NCBI GenBank assembly: GCA_028583605.1 | Contig: CM053330.1 | Location: 33,485,619 to 33,549,618 of the forward strand | DNA: 64,000 nt | Source of the DNA: Dastarcus helophoroides | Taxonomy: Eukaryota > Arthropoda > Insecta > Coleoptera > Bothrideridae | Direction of reading: 5' to 3' | Shown: in pieces, positions 32,559 to 44,282 of the stretch | How the letters are laid out: the number at the start of each line of letters is the position of its first letter | Numbering within the stretch: the stretch's first letter is position 1 | Notes under the pieces: generated by a model | The model's database searches: none | What the model saw: only the letters and a program-made list of their open reading frames with translations | Told to the model about the DNA's origin: nothing | Position numbers and translations under genes: made by a program

Positions 32559-34209
32559 ACGTTTCATATTGTTGCAAAAGATTTTTTGACTTATTCGGAC
32601 ATTTTTGGTGATTCTAACAATATTTAATGTTCTCTGTTTTTTTAACATGGATTGTCTGCGGCTGTCGCCGCCCCTCCGTGTCCAGTTTCCAATCTCTTCT
32701 ATCGTGACACATATCTTCCCTTAAATTCCTTGCTCCCATAGCTTCATTGACATCATCTCGCCAGCTCCTTGTTGGTCTTCCTTTTTTTCTTTTTTCTGGA
32801 GGTATCCACTCTAACACTTTGCTTCGTTCATTCTTTTTGTATGTTCGAACCAAGTCAATTGTTTTTTCTCTATGTTGTCAATAATATCTCTCTCGATGTT
32901 CATATGCCTTTTTATTTCCACGTTTCTTATCCTTTCGAGTTTTGATCTTCGACTGCTTCTTCTCAAGAAGTCTATCTCCGTGGCCAGCAATTTTTTTCTA
33001 TTAGTTTTATTCAGATCCCATACTTCTGCACCATATGTTATAATACTCTTAACGATTGAGTTGTAAATGCATATTTAGGTTTTTCGCCTAATATTTCTTT
33101 CCCAAAGCATGAAATTGAGTGCTCCAATTGTTTTTCTATACTTTGTTATTTTTCCTTCAATTTTGTCTTTACTGTTCCCTTGCTTATTGAAGATGACTCT
33201 TAAGTCTTTACTTTGTCGACGTGTTTTATTGTTCCATGTTCCAGAGGTACGTTGCTGTTATTATTACTGCGCACTGTTTGTTCAGGTTGATTGTAAATCC
33301 AGTTAGAGTTATACTCTTCGTTTAGCTTTCTAACCATATAGCTGAAATCTTGTTCGTCCTCTGCAATCACTACCTGGTCGTCTGCAAAGTACAGGATGTG
33401 TAGAAGGTGTAGAAGTCCCATGTTGTTACATTTACGTGTCCACCCTTTCAAGGATTGGTCTAGGTATATTTTAAACAACGTAGGAGATAAACAACATCCT
33501 TGTCTTAGTTCCTTTGTTGGGTTAAAAGACTCGGTCAGAGATGTTCCAATTTCGATTGCCGCATAGTTTTGTGTATAGTAAAGTTGAACGACCTGAATTA
33601 ATTGTGGTCTATGTAGAGGTGTTTTAATTGCTTCCCATCATTGGGATATTGGGACACTATTAAAAGCTTTTTTTAGGTCAATGAAAACGATATGGGTCTC
33701 TCTATTTCGTTGAGTTCTCTTTTCTAAAGCTAAGGTAGGTGAGCCAAATAAAGCCTATGCCCTAATAAGGCCTATTTTTTACATTTCCCGCTTCACGATT
33801 TCAAATGGCCGCCAATGTTTGTAGAAGTGTGCTTGTACATTAACGCATACAAGCACAGCAAGTGGCCCGTGCCGCGAGTGTGTTGGAACCTGCAGTCGAA
33901 AACAACCACGACGCGGAGCGCACGCTTGTTTTTATAAAATTCTGGCAGAGTAAACAGTAAATATTTTTATTTTTATTTGTGTGTGCTGTGTTTCGTCTAC
34001 ATTATACGTTTAGCCATCTCTTCACATAAGTGAAAAAGCTGTAATATCGGTGTATTCCATATAATTGTTGTTTTGTTTACCCATGTGCCGTGCCCTAATA
34101 AAGCCTATAAAAATAATGTATAGGCCTTATAACGGCACATGTACAGGCCTTATTAGGACAATGTTTATGTCAGAAAAGTATCACAGTAAAATAGTAAACC
34201 CTTGTTTTC

Positions 34210-35424
34210 AGTAACATCCTGGAAAACGGATCACCAGCTTCTACCACAAAGAAAAAAAGGGCTCAATGGACTTCGCAACAGATGGAAAACGCTGTTGAAA
34301 TGGTAGAAAGGGGTACATTATTTACATAAGCTGCTGCAACCAGATACATCCCAAGAAGAACCCTACGCAACCATCTAGCGAGTGGTTCGACTACACGAAA
34401 GCTAGGTCTGTCGGCTATACTGACTACAGAACACGAAGCTGGACTCGTCAGAAGAATCATATCATACGTTTGGCTGATGTTGGAGTGCCAATGACTTCAA
34501 AGATGTTGCGCGTACAGGCTTTTTCATTCTGTAAAATTAACAAAATTCCAAACACTTTCAATGATGTCAAAAATGCCGCGGGGAAGAAATGGTTGATGCT
34601 ATTTCTCAAACGACATCCTGAATTAGCACGTCGTAAAGCACAGATGATGAACCCACCTTGTGCTCACAAATTAAATAAAGATATTGTTGGCGATCATTTT
34701 TTCAAATAAAAAAGCGTCCTGGATAGACTTGGAATTGAACATAAACCTGAGCATTTAAAACATCGATGAAAAATATTGTCGCATATCTTTGCACCATCAG
34801 CAGGAAGTTCTGACAGCCAAAGGGAGAAAGAGAGTTCATCAAATAGCGAATGAGCATGCTGAAAGTGTGACTGTGATAGGCTGCGGAAATGCTATAGGAT
34901 CAGCTATTTCGATAATGATATTGTTCAAAGGCAAGAGACTAAAGCCAGGATTCCAAGATAATTTACCTCCAGGCTCTCTGGTGAAGATGATGCCAAAAGG
35001 AAGTATGACGACAGGAACTTTTATAGAGTTTATTAACCATTTGCATAAATACAGAACATCAGGGCCATGTCTCCGTATATTTGATGATGCAAAATGCCAC
35101 CTGGACTTTACTATTATCGAGGAAGCTGAGAAATGTGGCATTATTTTATATTGTCTACCGTCAAATACCACGCACCAGTTACATCCCATGGATAAATCTG
35201 TTTATCGTTCTTTTGAGCACTCTTGGGACCAAGAGTTTATTAAATACGTCAATCAGCATCCCGAACGAACTCTTCACAAGACAAACTTGAATGTCATTCT
35301 CTCACAAGTATGGCCGAAATGTATGACTATTACCAATATCTCGAATGGGTTTCGCGCTACTGGGTTATGTCCATATAACCCAGATGCTATTCCTGAAAAG
35401 GCGTTTGCGCCCTCTGCATTGTGA
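34210..35424 (+). pseudogene. Pogo/Tigger/Jerky-type transposase (DDE) relic
   Basis: An N-terminal psq/CENP-B-like helix-turn-helix is visible from about 34210: WTSQQMENAVEMV, then a stop near 34339, then RYIPRRTLRNHL. After a frameshift near 34468 a second DNA-binding part follows (FNDVKNAAGKKWLMLFLKRHPEL), with a stop at about 34707. The catalytic domain starts with NIDEK at about 34759 and runs to 35424: KGRKRVHQIANEHAE, then LRIFDDAKCH, then LPSNTTHQLHPMD. These give the three acidic residues of the pogo-type DDD/DDE triad, so the active-site letters survive although the ORF is broken into three. The final 211-codon frame is open, suggesting a fairly young insertion. Such enzymes cut and paste at TA, which fits the flanks. 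Confidence 0.88.
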
Positions 35425-36223
35425 GAACCTCCAAATCCTACAACCGGTGAGAATATTGCTGTCTTATCTGATAAATCGGGGGAGCAATAGATTTCAACTG
35501 CAAATGTGGAAAATTCAGAGGCACAGATACTGAGAATTTGCCACTATCCTTGCTCTCAAAAAACAATCCGAATGCTGGAACTCCACATAAGATAGACAGT
35601 CAATCAGCTACGTGTGAGATTCATGAATTTTTACCAACTCCTAAGTTTAAAGTTTCAGCGACTGCTCCACGCAAGAAGTTTCTGAATTACAGGGCTCAAG
35701 AGCTAACAAAAGATTTGTTTGGTGACAATGCTACGAATTCCACATCATAGATTACTGTACCATCGTCAAGAGTAGAAGATGTTCCTGGTACTTCTTCCAC
35801 GATAAAGATTAACACAAAGACACGAAAATCAGCGTCCGTTACTGAAAAAGGCTGATCAATATAGAACTTTTACATGATGAGAAACTTGTTAAGTCTGATC
35901 TAAAATGACCAAGAGTAATTAATAGGATCTCATTAGATTTAATATAAGTATTGCCAACGTTTTGTATTTATTAAAACGTTGAATGCTTACTTGTTTTTAT
36001 TAAGGCTTTATTAAGACACAGGGTTCCCAATAAGGCTTAAGTGATATTTTAGTTATTTGTGTTCACAAAAGTGTGATTTTTGTTTTTAAAGCAATTTTGT
36101 TTCATTTATTACAAAGTTCAATAAATAAATATAAGTATTTCAAATTACCGGTGCATTTTTATTATAAACCTGTTGGTTAGGTAATAAAAAAATTAAGGTA
36201 GGCCTTATTTGGTGAACTTATCT
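35425..36223 (+). other. 3' part of the pogo-like element, no clear gene
   Basis: A short frame at 35538-35750 (ending APRKKFLNYRAQELTKDLF) may be the decayed C-terminal tail of the transposase, which in this family is often variable. The rest is AT-rich 3' sequence with AATAAGGC words. Confidence 0.45.
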
Positions 36224-38129
36224 TATTTTTAGAGTAAAATGGTTGTTTATGGTAGACCTTTCCTTCCAGAATCCTGCTTGTTCCTCCGGGTGTTTATCTT
36301 CAATATCCTCTTCTATTAGATTTCTAAGGACCCGGGAATATATTCTTCCTATAGCTGGGATGATTGCTATTCCTCGGCAGTTCTTGGAGTCGTTCTTTGA
36401 ACCTTATTTGCGGATGATTGCTATTTATGAAGTTATCTATTCAGTCGGTGTTTCTTCGCCATTTAGGCTTTATTCAAATAGAGATTTTAGAATTCCTATA
36501 ACTTTTCCAAGTCCATATTTTATGGATTCCGGATGTATCCCTCCCGGCCCAGGATATTTTCTTAAGTTTGTTTCTTTCACGGCCTGCGCTACCTATTCCA
36601 ATTGGAGCTCTATATGAGTTGAATTATCTATTTGATGCTGTTCTCCTAGAAATTCGTCATGTTTTTCTTTCAAAAGCTCTTTGAAGGGGTGTATCCAGTC
36701 CTTATTTGTTATACCTCTCAAGGTAGCTCCATGCTTCTTTGATGTTCTTATCGATGTTATCGTCTTCCAAGCTTCTGAGCTACGGGTTCTTCCTCTTTGT
36801 TGTTCTATGTACTTACATTTTTTTCTCAGAAGATTGGTTGTTTCTCTTAGTAACTTCTCTTTTAACCTCCCTATTTCCTCTTCTGTATTGTTCTCTTGTC
36901 TCAGAATCATTCCTTTGGAGAAGCTTTTGGTAAAGTTGTTTCTTTTCTTTAATTTGTCGTTCGTCTCATCCCACCATCAAGGTTTTTTTTCCATCTGTAC
37001 TATTTCACTAGCTTCGTTTGCAACCTCTAGGATACAGGATTTTGTGTGGTCATATTCTTCTTCTGTCGTTCGTTCGGTTTCAATTAAAATTTGTTCTAGT
37101 TTTCTCGAATATAGATTCCTATTATTATCATCTTCAAAACTCTTCAGATTATATTTTTGCTTATGTAATCTTGTTTCAGTGAGAGTATTAGTGTTGGTCG
37201 GTGAATGAACTGTAACATAAGGAATATATATTTTGGATTCTAGTAATCGGTGATTAGATATACATTTAGTACCCCTTTTTACTCTTACATCCTGCCTCTT
37301 CATTCTGGAATATTGTCGGAAAATGAGATAATCGATGATCGACTTAAGGCCTCTTGTATGTTGGTACCAAGTATATTTATGTATATCCTTGTGCGCGAAA
37401 TAGGTGTTAGCTATTTTCAGATCAAATTGATCACAAAAATTTATTAATCTGTTATCGTTGTCGTTAACACTTCCTTCTCCGTGTCTGCGTACTACGTTCC
37501 TATTTCTTTGTTATCCTACTCTGCTATCAATATCTCCTCCTATGATAATTTCATGGCTATGTGAGATTTGATCTGTTATACTTCTAAAGATTTTTTCGAA
37601 ATTATCCTTGACTTGAACTGTTGCATCGTTATTTGGCGCATATTCATCGAGCATCGTTATAACCAGAGACTAGTTAGAACTCTTCCTCTAATTTGGATCG
37701 TCATTTTAATTATGCGTTCGTTTATTGGTTCCCAAGATTTAATGTGCCTTTTTAGTTGTTTCTCAATTATTATGGATACTCCAGCTTGTGCTCTTTTGGG
37801 TTCACAGACTCTACTAAATTTAAGATAAAATTTCAAAAAATAGTCATTTTCTGCATTTTCCAAAACACCACATTTTTTGTCCAACTTGGCCTTTTCATTC
37901 TTTCATTTTTGCATATTTCCTTGTATTTCTCTTTTTATTTATTGTTTCTTTTCTTTGTTCCCAAATAAGCCCCCTACGATGGTGGGTGAAACGTCGAACA
38001 CTTTTAGTAGCTCTTTGACACGGTGCAATCCCGGAAGAAGTATATCCTGCACTGACTCTGGCCGTGGAAGCCTTCGCTATCAAAATAGGAAGCTGGTTAG
38101 TACAGATACTTTGAGACCAAAGCAAGATT

Positions 38130-38935
38130 TTCAAAATTTCGCTTGAAAATTCGCTCTTTCGCAATTTCGCATGTTTTCCAAAATGTCTCCTTTTTCCAAA
38201 ACATTAACTTTTTCGGGAAATCTAAACTTTCGGTTAATTTTACTAAATTTTGACACAAAATTTCGAACTTTGCTCAAAATTTCGAATGTTTCAAAATTAT
38301 CTTTTCTTTTTGGTGATTCTTTTACTGTAAAGTTTTATATTTGAAGTTCGATCCTTTTTCAAAATTTGCACTCTTTTCTAAAAATTTCGACTTTTTTTCA
38401 AAACTCTGTCTATTACTCAAAGTTCTACACATTGAAGTTTTACTTTATTTCAAAAATTTCAATTTTTATGTAAATTGGACCACTTTTTTAAAGATTTCCA
38501 TCAAAAATTTTGACTCTTTCTAATTTTTTTTAGAATTTACACCCTTTTCTAAAAATTTTGATCTTTTGTCATCAAAATTTCGACTTTTTTTCAAATATTT
38601 GACTTCCGACGAATTCCAAAGTTTTTTTTTTAAATCTCAACTTTGTTTGGAAATTTAGACTTGGAATTTTTATAAATATGAATTTTTGAACAATTTGCCT
38701 TTCGCTAAAAAGTTTTAAACTGCGAATTTGAAGCTGACATTTTAAAAAGGAGCATTTTTTCAAGTTTAAGCTGAAAAGTTTTGAAAAAAAAAAACGGGAT
38801 TGAGAAGAATTTTTGAGTTTAAAATTGAAAGGTGGAATTTGGAGAAAAAAAGACGATGAAATAGCCTGATTTTTAACATTAAATTCCAAGAAAAAAGCTT
38901 CAATATTTTTGGAATTAACAAAGTGGCAGCAGCTC
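38130..38935. repeat. Degenerate AT-rich array
   Basis: T-rich in the first half (AAAATTTCGACTTTT words) and A-rich from about 38740. It borders a G/C-rich patch (38935-39010) with a CACTGGGCC motif and a G-run that could be a transposon end. Confidence 0.65.
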
Positions 38936-39035
38936 ACTGGGCCTTCATGAAGGCGCGGGCCTCTGACATTTGCCTCCCTTGCCTTTTTTTTAGGGGGGAA
39001 GGGGGGCTGATATTGGTAGAAGAATAATTGTTGCT

Positions 39036-39455
39036 CTCATACCACAAAATAAGTAACCACCAGAAGGTTAACTCTCGCCTTATCTCTTTGTAGTCGATCC
39101 CGACAGCTTACAACCTCGAGTTGTTCTAAACAGCTTTTTACATAGGCGTACCCCCCATTATTTTAATTATCGTGTTTTGATAATTTTAAGTAATTGTAGG
39201 AACTACTTACAAGAATCAAATCCTACACTAACATTGTTAGAACGAAATATAATACTTCAATTCTAAAGAAAAAGAGTCCAAGAGTTGGATACATAACCGG
39301 ACTCGATTCTTTTAAAAACTCGGCCCTTGCCATCTCTACTGCACTGGTACATTTCAACATAGATTTTCAACATAGACGAGCTCGAAGGTCGCGGGACTCA
39401 AACGGTCACGTGATGAGAGTTAGCCTTCTGGTTATAATTTATTTTGTGCTCATAC
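39036..39455. mobile_element. MITE-like element with about 44-bp terminal inverted repeats
   Basis: The left arm (39036-39082) contains ACCAGAAGGTTAACTCTC; the right arm (39412-39455) contains GAGAGTTAGCCTTCTGGT. Both also share CACAAAATAA or its inverse. It is about 420 bp with no coding sequence. Confidence 0.7.
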
Positions 39456-39849
39456 TTTACCATTTATCATTAAGTAATTTTCAACACCGTAACTATCAAC
39501 TAACAATAATATAGTATAGTAGTCCGTAAAAATTTATGAAAAATAAACCCACAGCTGATAAAAAATCAATGTGTTATGTTTTCTTTTACTAGACGTCTCA
39601 AATTCATTAATTAGAAACGGAAGTCATGTACACTGTCAACAGCATTTATTTGAACATTAAGCTTTTGTTTATTAGTTTTGACCTGTCAAGTATTTTTGCA
39701 GGTCCTATTGAATGCAGCGCTGTATTTCTGGACGTTTCCGAGTAGTAAAGTGCTGATACTAGATTTCAATTGGCACAAAATCATTGGCTATTCTTGTATC
39801 ATGATGCAAAATGCTGGGTATAGTATAGCTGATTCTACAAATTTATTCC

Positions 39850-41640
39850 TGTTTAAGGTGTCTAAAGCAAGAATGGCAGGAATACTTTCGCTGAGACCTT
39901 TGAACGACACTGTCAGGCTACATTTGAAGAAGTTGACTTAGACTTTGTAAAGGAGGTGAAAGAAGAGGTTCAAGTTCTTCAGGAGGAAGTGCCAGAAGAA
40001 GACGACATCATTCAACCGACTAACGAAAAATCCAAAGCGTTCTGCGCAAGCTAAACGTCAAAAAGGTTCCAGGTTCAAACGGAATTCCAAACAAAGCTCT
40101 GAAGTTTCTTCCGGACCAAGCTGTCAAATACCTTGGAGCAATAATCAATTTCATGTTTAATTACCGGTATTTTTTCACAAAATGGAAGACTGCAAACGTT
40201 ATCTTCATTCCTAAGTCAGGTATGGATGGGAAATGTTCTCAAAATTACAGGCCAATCAGCCTCTTATCCAACTTGGGTAAGGTGGCGGAAAGGATTTTGA
40301 GGAAGCGTTTGCAGAATATCATCAGCAATTGCGACATCATTCCTAAGGAACAATTTGGGTTCCAACCTATGCACTCTACCTCAGATCAGCTGCTGAGAGT
40401 GGTTGAAAAAAATCACTCAACGCATGAACTGGAACCAGGTAGATGGAGCTATTTTCTTCGATATCTTCAAGGAATTTGACACAGTTTGGCACCAAGAACT
40501 AGTCTACAAGAGGCACCAGTTTGGAATACCTCTAACGATGGTTCAAATGGTAAGCTCGTTCCTGGACCAGCGCTAATTCAGAGCAAAGGTGGGGCAGGAA
40601 CTATCAAACCAGTTAAGGCTACAGTATGGGGTGCCTCAAGGCACTTCCTTGTCACCTCTGCTGTATTCTCTGTTTACAGCAGACATCCCGAGAACCAATC
40701 CAAAAATCGACCACTTATTGCAACTTATGCAGACGACACAGCTTTGGTGGCGTACTCTTTCAGTCCAGAGTTGGTCACCAGACGACTTCAGGAGGCAACA
40801 GATAGTCTACTAGATTACTTCGGTCAATGGAGAATTTAAGTCAATGCAGACAAGACCCAAGCAGTCTTTTTCATCCGAAGAAGACTCCAACCATATGGAC
40901 ATGTTAATGTTCATGGGAAAAACGTCGACTGGAGACTTCAGGCAAAGTATTTAGGTGTAATTCTCGATAAAAGACTTACATTTTAGGCACACATCGATTA
41001 TGCAGTGTCCAAAGCCAAAATGCTGAAGGGACTGCTGCAAGCGATGGCTGGTAGAAATACCAGTCCATTGGACTTAAAGTGGTACTATATAAATCGATCA
41101 GAAGACCAACGATGCCCTACGCATCTGTAGTTTGGTCACAGGCGACAGATAATCGAATGAAGAAACGTCAGGTGTTCCAGAAAATCCTTCTAAAACAAGC
41201 CATGGACGCTGCATGGTTTGTGAGAAACAATCAACTCCATAAGGAAGCTGAACTATCCCTGGTAAGAGATTTTCCTAGGAAAATTAATTTCAGGGCGATG
41301 GTAAAAGCGGAAACCCATCCCAACGCGCTAGTTCGACAGGTAGTGGATTACGATCCAAACATCCCAACCAGGATAAGGAGACCAAGAATGGTCCCCTAGG
41401 CTGCGACTTTCATTCGGAAAATTTTGGTTTTGTTTGTTTCTTATGCTTCAGGTAAGACAGCTTATAATAGTGTTCCAGCACTTTTGTACTGTTCCGACAG
41501 AGGGATTGGGGTCCAAGGGCCCGGCCCGAAGAAGTAGGGGTTTTTAGTCGGTACTTGTAGGTTGAGCGGAAGTCTGACACTATCTGGGTGATCTTCCCAG
41601 ATGTCCTTAACGGATTTTCCCCTGCCTTAACAAAAAAAAA
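39850..41640 (+). pseudogene. Jockey-like LINE relic (ORF2 reverse transcriptase and 3' UTR)
   Basis: From 39895 a typical pre-RT segment reads ADTFERHCQATFEEV, then LNVKKVPGSNGIPNKALKFL. RT follows: NYRPISLLSNLGKVAERIL (about 40240), EQFGFQPMHST, FFDIFKEFDTVWH (motif A, about 40450), YGVPQGTSLSPLLYS (about 40625) and TYADDTALVA (motif C, about 40725). The C-terminal region includes QAKYLGVILDKRLTF and continues to 41397. Catalytic Asp residues are intact, but at least four frameshifts and stops break the frame. A 3' UTR with the segment GGGGTTTTTAGTCGG and an A-run (41631-41640) ends the element, as in Jockey-clade LINEs. The endonuclease is missing or unrecognisable, so the copy is 5'-truncated. 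Confidence 0.88.
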
Positions 41641-41649
41641 TGGCAGGAA

Positions 41650-41945
41650 AAACATTCGTCATTGTAATGAAATTACAAATAGGAATTGAAGTATTTTTTG
41701 GAATTTCAATTACTTTTAGTAATTTAATTTCTCCATTACAACGTAATTTAAAAGAAGTAATGAGTACCTGTAATTAATTCCTTTAAATGAGGAATGCTCC
41801 ATTACTTTTCAACAAATGACAGAAATTACACATTACATTACATTTTTTATCAAGGTAATGCAATTACAATTCCTTTTTTATAAAATGTAACTAAATTAGT
41901 AATGCATTACATTTTGTAATGATTACTGTCCAGTTCTGATGTTAA
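41650..41945. mobile_element. ATTAC/GTAAT-rich non-autonomous element with hAT-like right end
   Basis: Dense in GTAAT, ATTAC and AATGCATTAC words and ending GATTACTGTCCAGTTCTG. On the minus strand it begins CAGAACTGGACAGTAATC, a common insect hAT-MITE type end. The left end is less clear. Confidence 0.5.
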
Positions 41946-41999
41946 GGTATGTTAAATAATAAAAAATTGTCCCAACTTTCCTCTGCCTCCTTTTCCTGT

Positions 42000-42610
42000 T
42001 TTAAATTTAGAAAGGAAAAAATTTAATCTGTAAATCTTAACAAAAGGGTGAAATTTGACAAAAATTAAAAGTGAGAAGCTGAAAGGAAATTAAATTTATA
42101 ATTTAAAATCGAATATTTTATAATTAAAGGTAAAGATTTTAAACTCAAAATGTCCAGAGAATATCGTAAAAGTGAAACAAAATTTTGCACACAAAGAACA
42201 AAGTTTAGCAGATGTTTTAATTGATACTCAAAGCTGCGAGGTTGTAAAAAATTTGACATTTCAGACAATATAAGTGAAACTTACTAAACAAAAAAATTAA
42301 ACTTTTGAAAAGAAAATTTAGAGATTTTATAAAAATAAAATCAAAATTTTTAATAAACAAAAAGTTTTATTCAAGAGTAGAAAATTGGAAAACAAAAACT
42401 AGAAATTGAAAATATAAACTGAGTTCTGACGAAAATATTAAAATTTTAAAATTAAAAGACCATAAATCGAAAAAAAAAACAAAGTGAGAAGCTCGAAAGA
42501 ACTCGAAACATCTAGAAATCGAAAATTCTAAAAAAAGTAAAAAAAAACCGGAATTTTGGAAACTCTTAGAACTCATAATAATAAAAATGTATGTGACATA
42601 TTGCATCTGT
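42000..42610. repeat. Degenerate AT-rich array, A-rich on plus strand
   Basis: AAAATTTGA, GAAAATATTAAAATT and TCGAAA words; no coding evidence. Confidence 0.6.
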
Positions 42611-44280
42611 AATTTGGTGACATAATTTATTTAACTATGATATGCAATTCACGATTAATGTATATTAGAATACATCATCGTCTTCTTCTTGACATGCTCA
42701 TCAGTAAATAAATACATATGAATTCTAAAAAGGTTATGCATTGTAGATTTTACATACATACATATGTATATAGTGGTATTAAAAAAAAAGGAATATTTTG
42801 CTTTTCACCTTGACTCAAAGACGCAAACTGAATTTTGTAGTTTTTCACTTTTTATGCGGATTTAAATAATCTCTACCAATATTAAACACAGTTTAAATAA
42901 AATATATTGAGTTTTAATAATAAATAGTTTCATCTTCGAAAATTATATGAGAAATTAAATTTATTTTTAAATTTGTTGAATACATAATTTGTATTTGGAC
43001 ATTTTCCTAAAGTGAAGACTCATTTTATGTTCCATATTTTTTTCGTCATTGTCTCGTTAAGAACAAAGTACGAGATTAAATGGAAGAATAGAATTCCCCT
43101 CTTTGTATGCCTAAGATACCAAAATCAAAGGCAGATTAAGCTTGCTCGGGGCCCTTTCCAACGTACTGGTTAAAACCTCTATGCATGAGCAATTTCTGAT
43201 CAAAATTAAGAATTGAATTTTTCCGACTTAAAGAAAATAGTTAAATGAGCGGTTAATAAGCAAAAGTAGAGTTAATTGTTGAAGAGTTTATTGTTAAAGG
43301 AATCCCATATATTTCCCATTTTACGTTGCAGCCCCCAGAAAAAACTTGAGGATGCAAACAGTTCTAACTTTTATTTAGTTTCAAGTTTAATTGATACACA
43401 TTTGTTAACGTACTGAAACTCCTTGCACTGATTCTCGAGATTACCAATTAGTAACCTTTAACGTCATGGGCACTGACATAAAAGTATAGCAGTATCTAAC
43501 GTTTGTCACATGTAAATTCCCTTTTTAATTAAAATACCTCCATTTATGGTGGAACGTCTTTATATTTTATTCGTAGCGTCGTAAACTTTAATAATAACGG
43601 TATTCAAAAAATTGGTTATTGGTTGCAATATGTTCCATGCAATATTTCAATTTTAACCTAGTTCTGAACCAGGGCGGCACCCAGAAAATAGCCAAAGAGA
43701 GGATTCCCAAACTGGGACAGCGGAAAAATGTAATTTTGAAATTAAATTTCAAGGACGGTATTTTATAGAATAAAAACGCTTCCCGTGGAAATTTTATTCA
43801 GAAATTCGATAATTTAAGTATAATCTTTAAGTGACCAGAAAAACAGTCATTCTTTAAAGCATCTTTGCATAGAAATTTTGTATGGAAGAGACCAATTCAA
43901 TCAGTAGAATGTATGCGAAATACAAGTTACAACATTTAAAAGATTTGCTTTTTTTTGGAAAAGTATTCAAGACAGTTGAATTGACCCTTTGGAAAAACTA
44001 TTTGATTTCTGCACTCCCTATTAAAATAAAGGAAGCTGATGTTTTTCTTTATTTTTCTCAACGTGTGGTTTTTTTGGATATGGTAATTTTTATTTTAAAA
44101 TTGAACATTTATCACTTCAAAATTTTTTTTTTTTTAAATTGGCCTTTTCTAGAAATAAAAAACAAATTTCGTATCAACTTTTCTTTCAAAATTTAACCTT
44201 CCATATGTCTTCAAATTACAATGTTTTCCTCAAAATTCATTATCGAAGAAAGTTTTGACTTTTCTAAATATTTTCCCTTT
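42610..44280. other. No gene seen
   Basis: AT-rich DNA of mixed composition. A 104-codon frame at 43882-44196 has no recognisable motif, is rich in Phe/Lys/Ile like chance AT-rich frames, and lacks supporting signals. GC-richer words near 43140 (GCTCGGGGCCC) and 43670 (CAGGGCGGCACCCAG) may be transposon ends. Confidence 0.45.
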
Positions 44281-44282
44281 TA

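Larger units (their letters stand above)
33733..36223 (+). mobile_element. Pogo/Tigger-like (Tc1/mariner superfamily) DNA transposon
   Basis: This 2491-bp element interrupts the RTE-like LINE with a TA duplication (33731-33732 and 36224-36225). Imperfect terminal inverted repeats start AGGTAGGTGAGCC and AGATAAGTTCACC and share CCAAATAA(A/G)GCCTA. Removing it with one TA rejoins the LINE frame as NNHFTLKIALEKRTQRNRE. Words of the type AATAA(A/G)GCCTA recur inside at about 33768, 34090, 34120 and 34145, and as AATAAGGCTTA near 36029. Confidence 0.9.
32614..38110 (-). pseudogene. RTE-like LINE ORF2 relic, split by a DNA transposon
   Basis: Reading the minus strand from 37880: an APE-type endonuclease is recognisable by GDIDSRVG (about 37540), YTW then SIIDYLI (about 37380-37310), and ISNHRLL. 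A linker with EDDNNRNLYSRKLEQI follows, then RT: NCRGIAIIPAIGRIYSRVLRN near 36380-36310, FIDLKKAFNSVP near 33690, LRQGCCLSPTLF near 33500 and YFADDQVVIAED near 33390. The C-terminal region (ALNFMLWERNIR, AEVWDLNKTNRK, then KKRKKGRPTRSWRDDV) ends near 32640. Several frameshifts and stops are present, and the second Asp of motif A is Asn. The N-terminal endonuclease is not clear; 37900-38110 is probably 5' UTR. Without the 2.5-kb insert it is about 3 kb, the usual RTE length. Confidence 0.87.

Noticed and set aside
34470..35424. Domesticated host gene of the Jerky/Tigger type
   Set aside because: Terminal repeats, TA duplication, internal stops and a frameshift show an ordinary transposon relic inside a LINE.
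36243..37828. Several 60-175 codon plus-strand frames
   Set aside because: They lie antisense to the RTE-like LINE endonuclease and linker, which carry recognisable motifs on the minus strand.
43882..44196. 104-codon frame starting MEETNSISRMYAKYKL
   Set aside because: AT-rich chance composition in its second half, no domain, no splice or promoter signals nearby; kept as non-coding.
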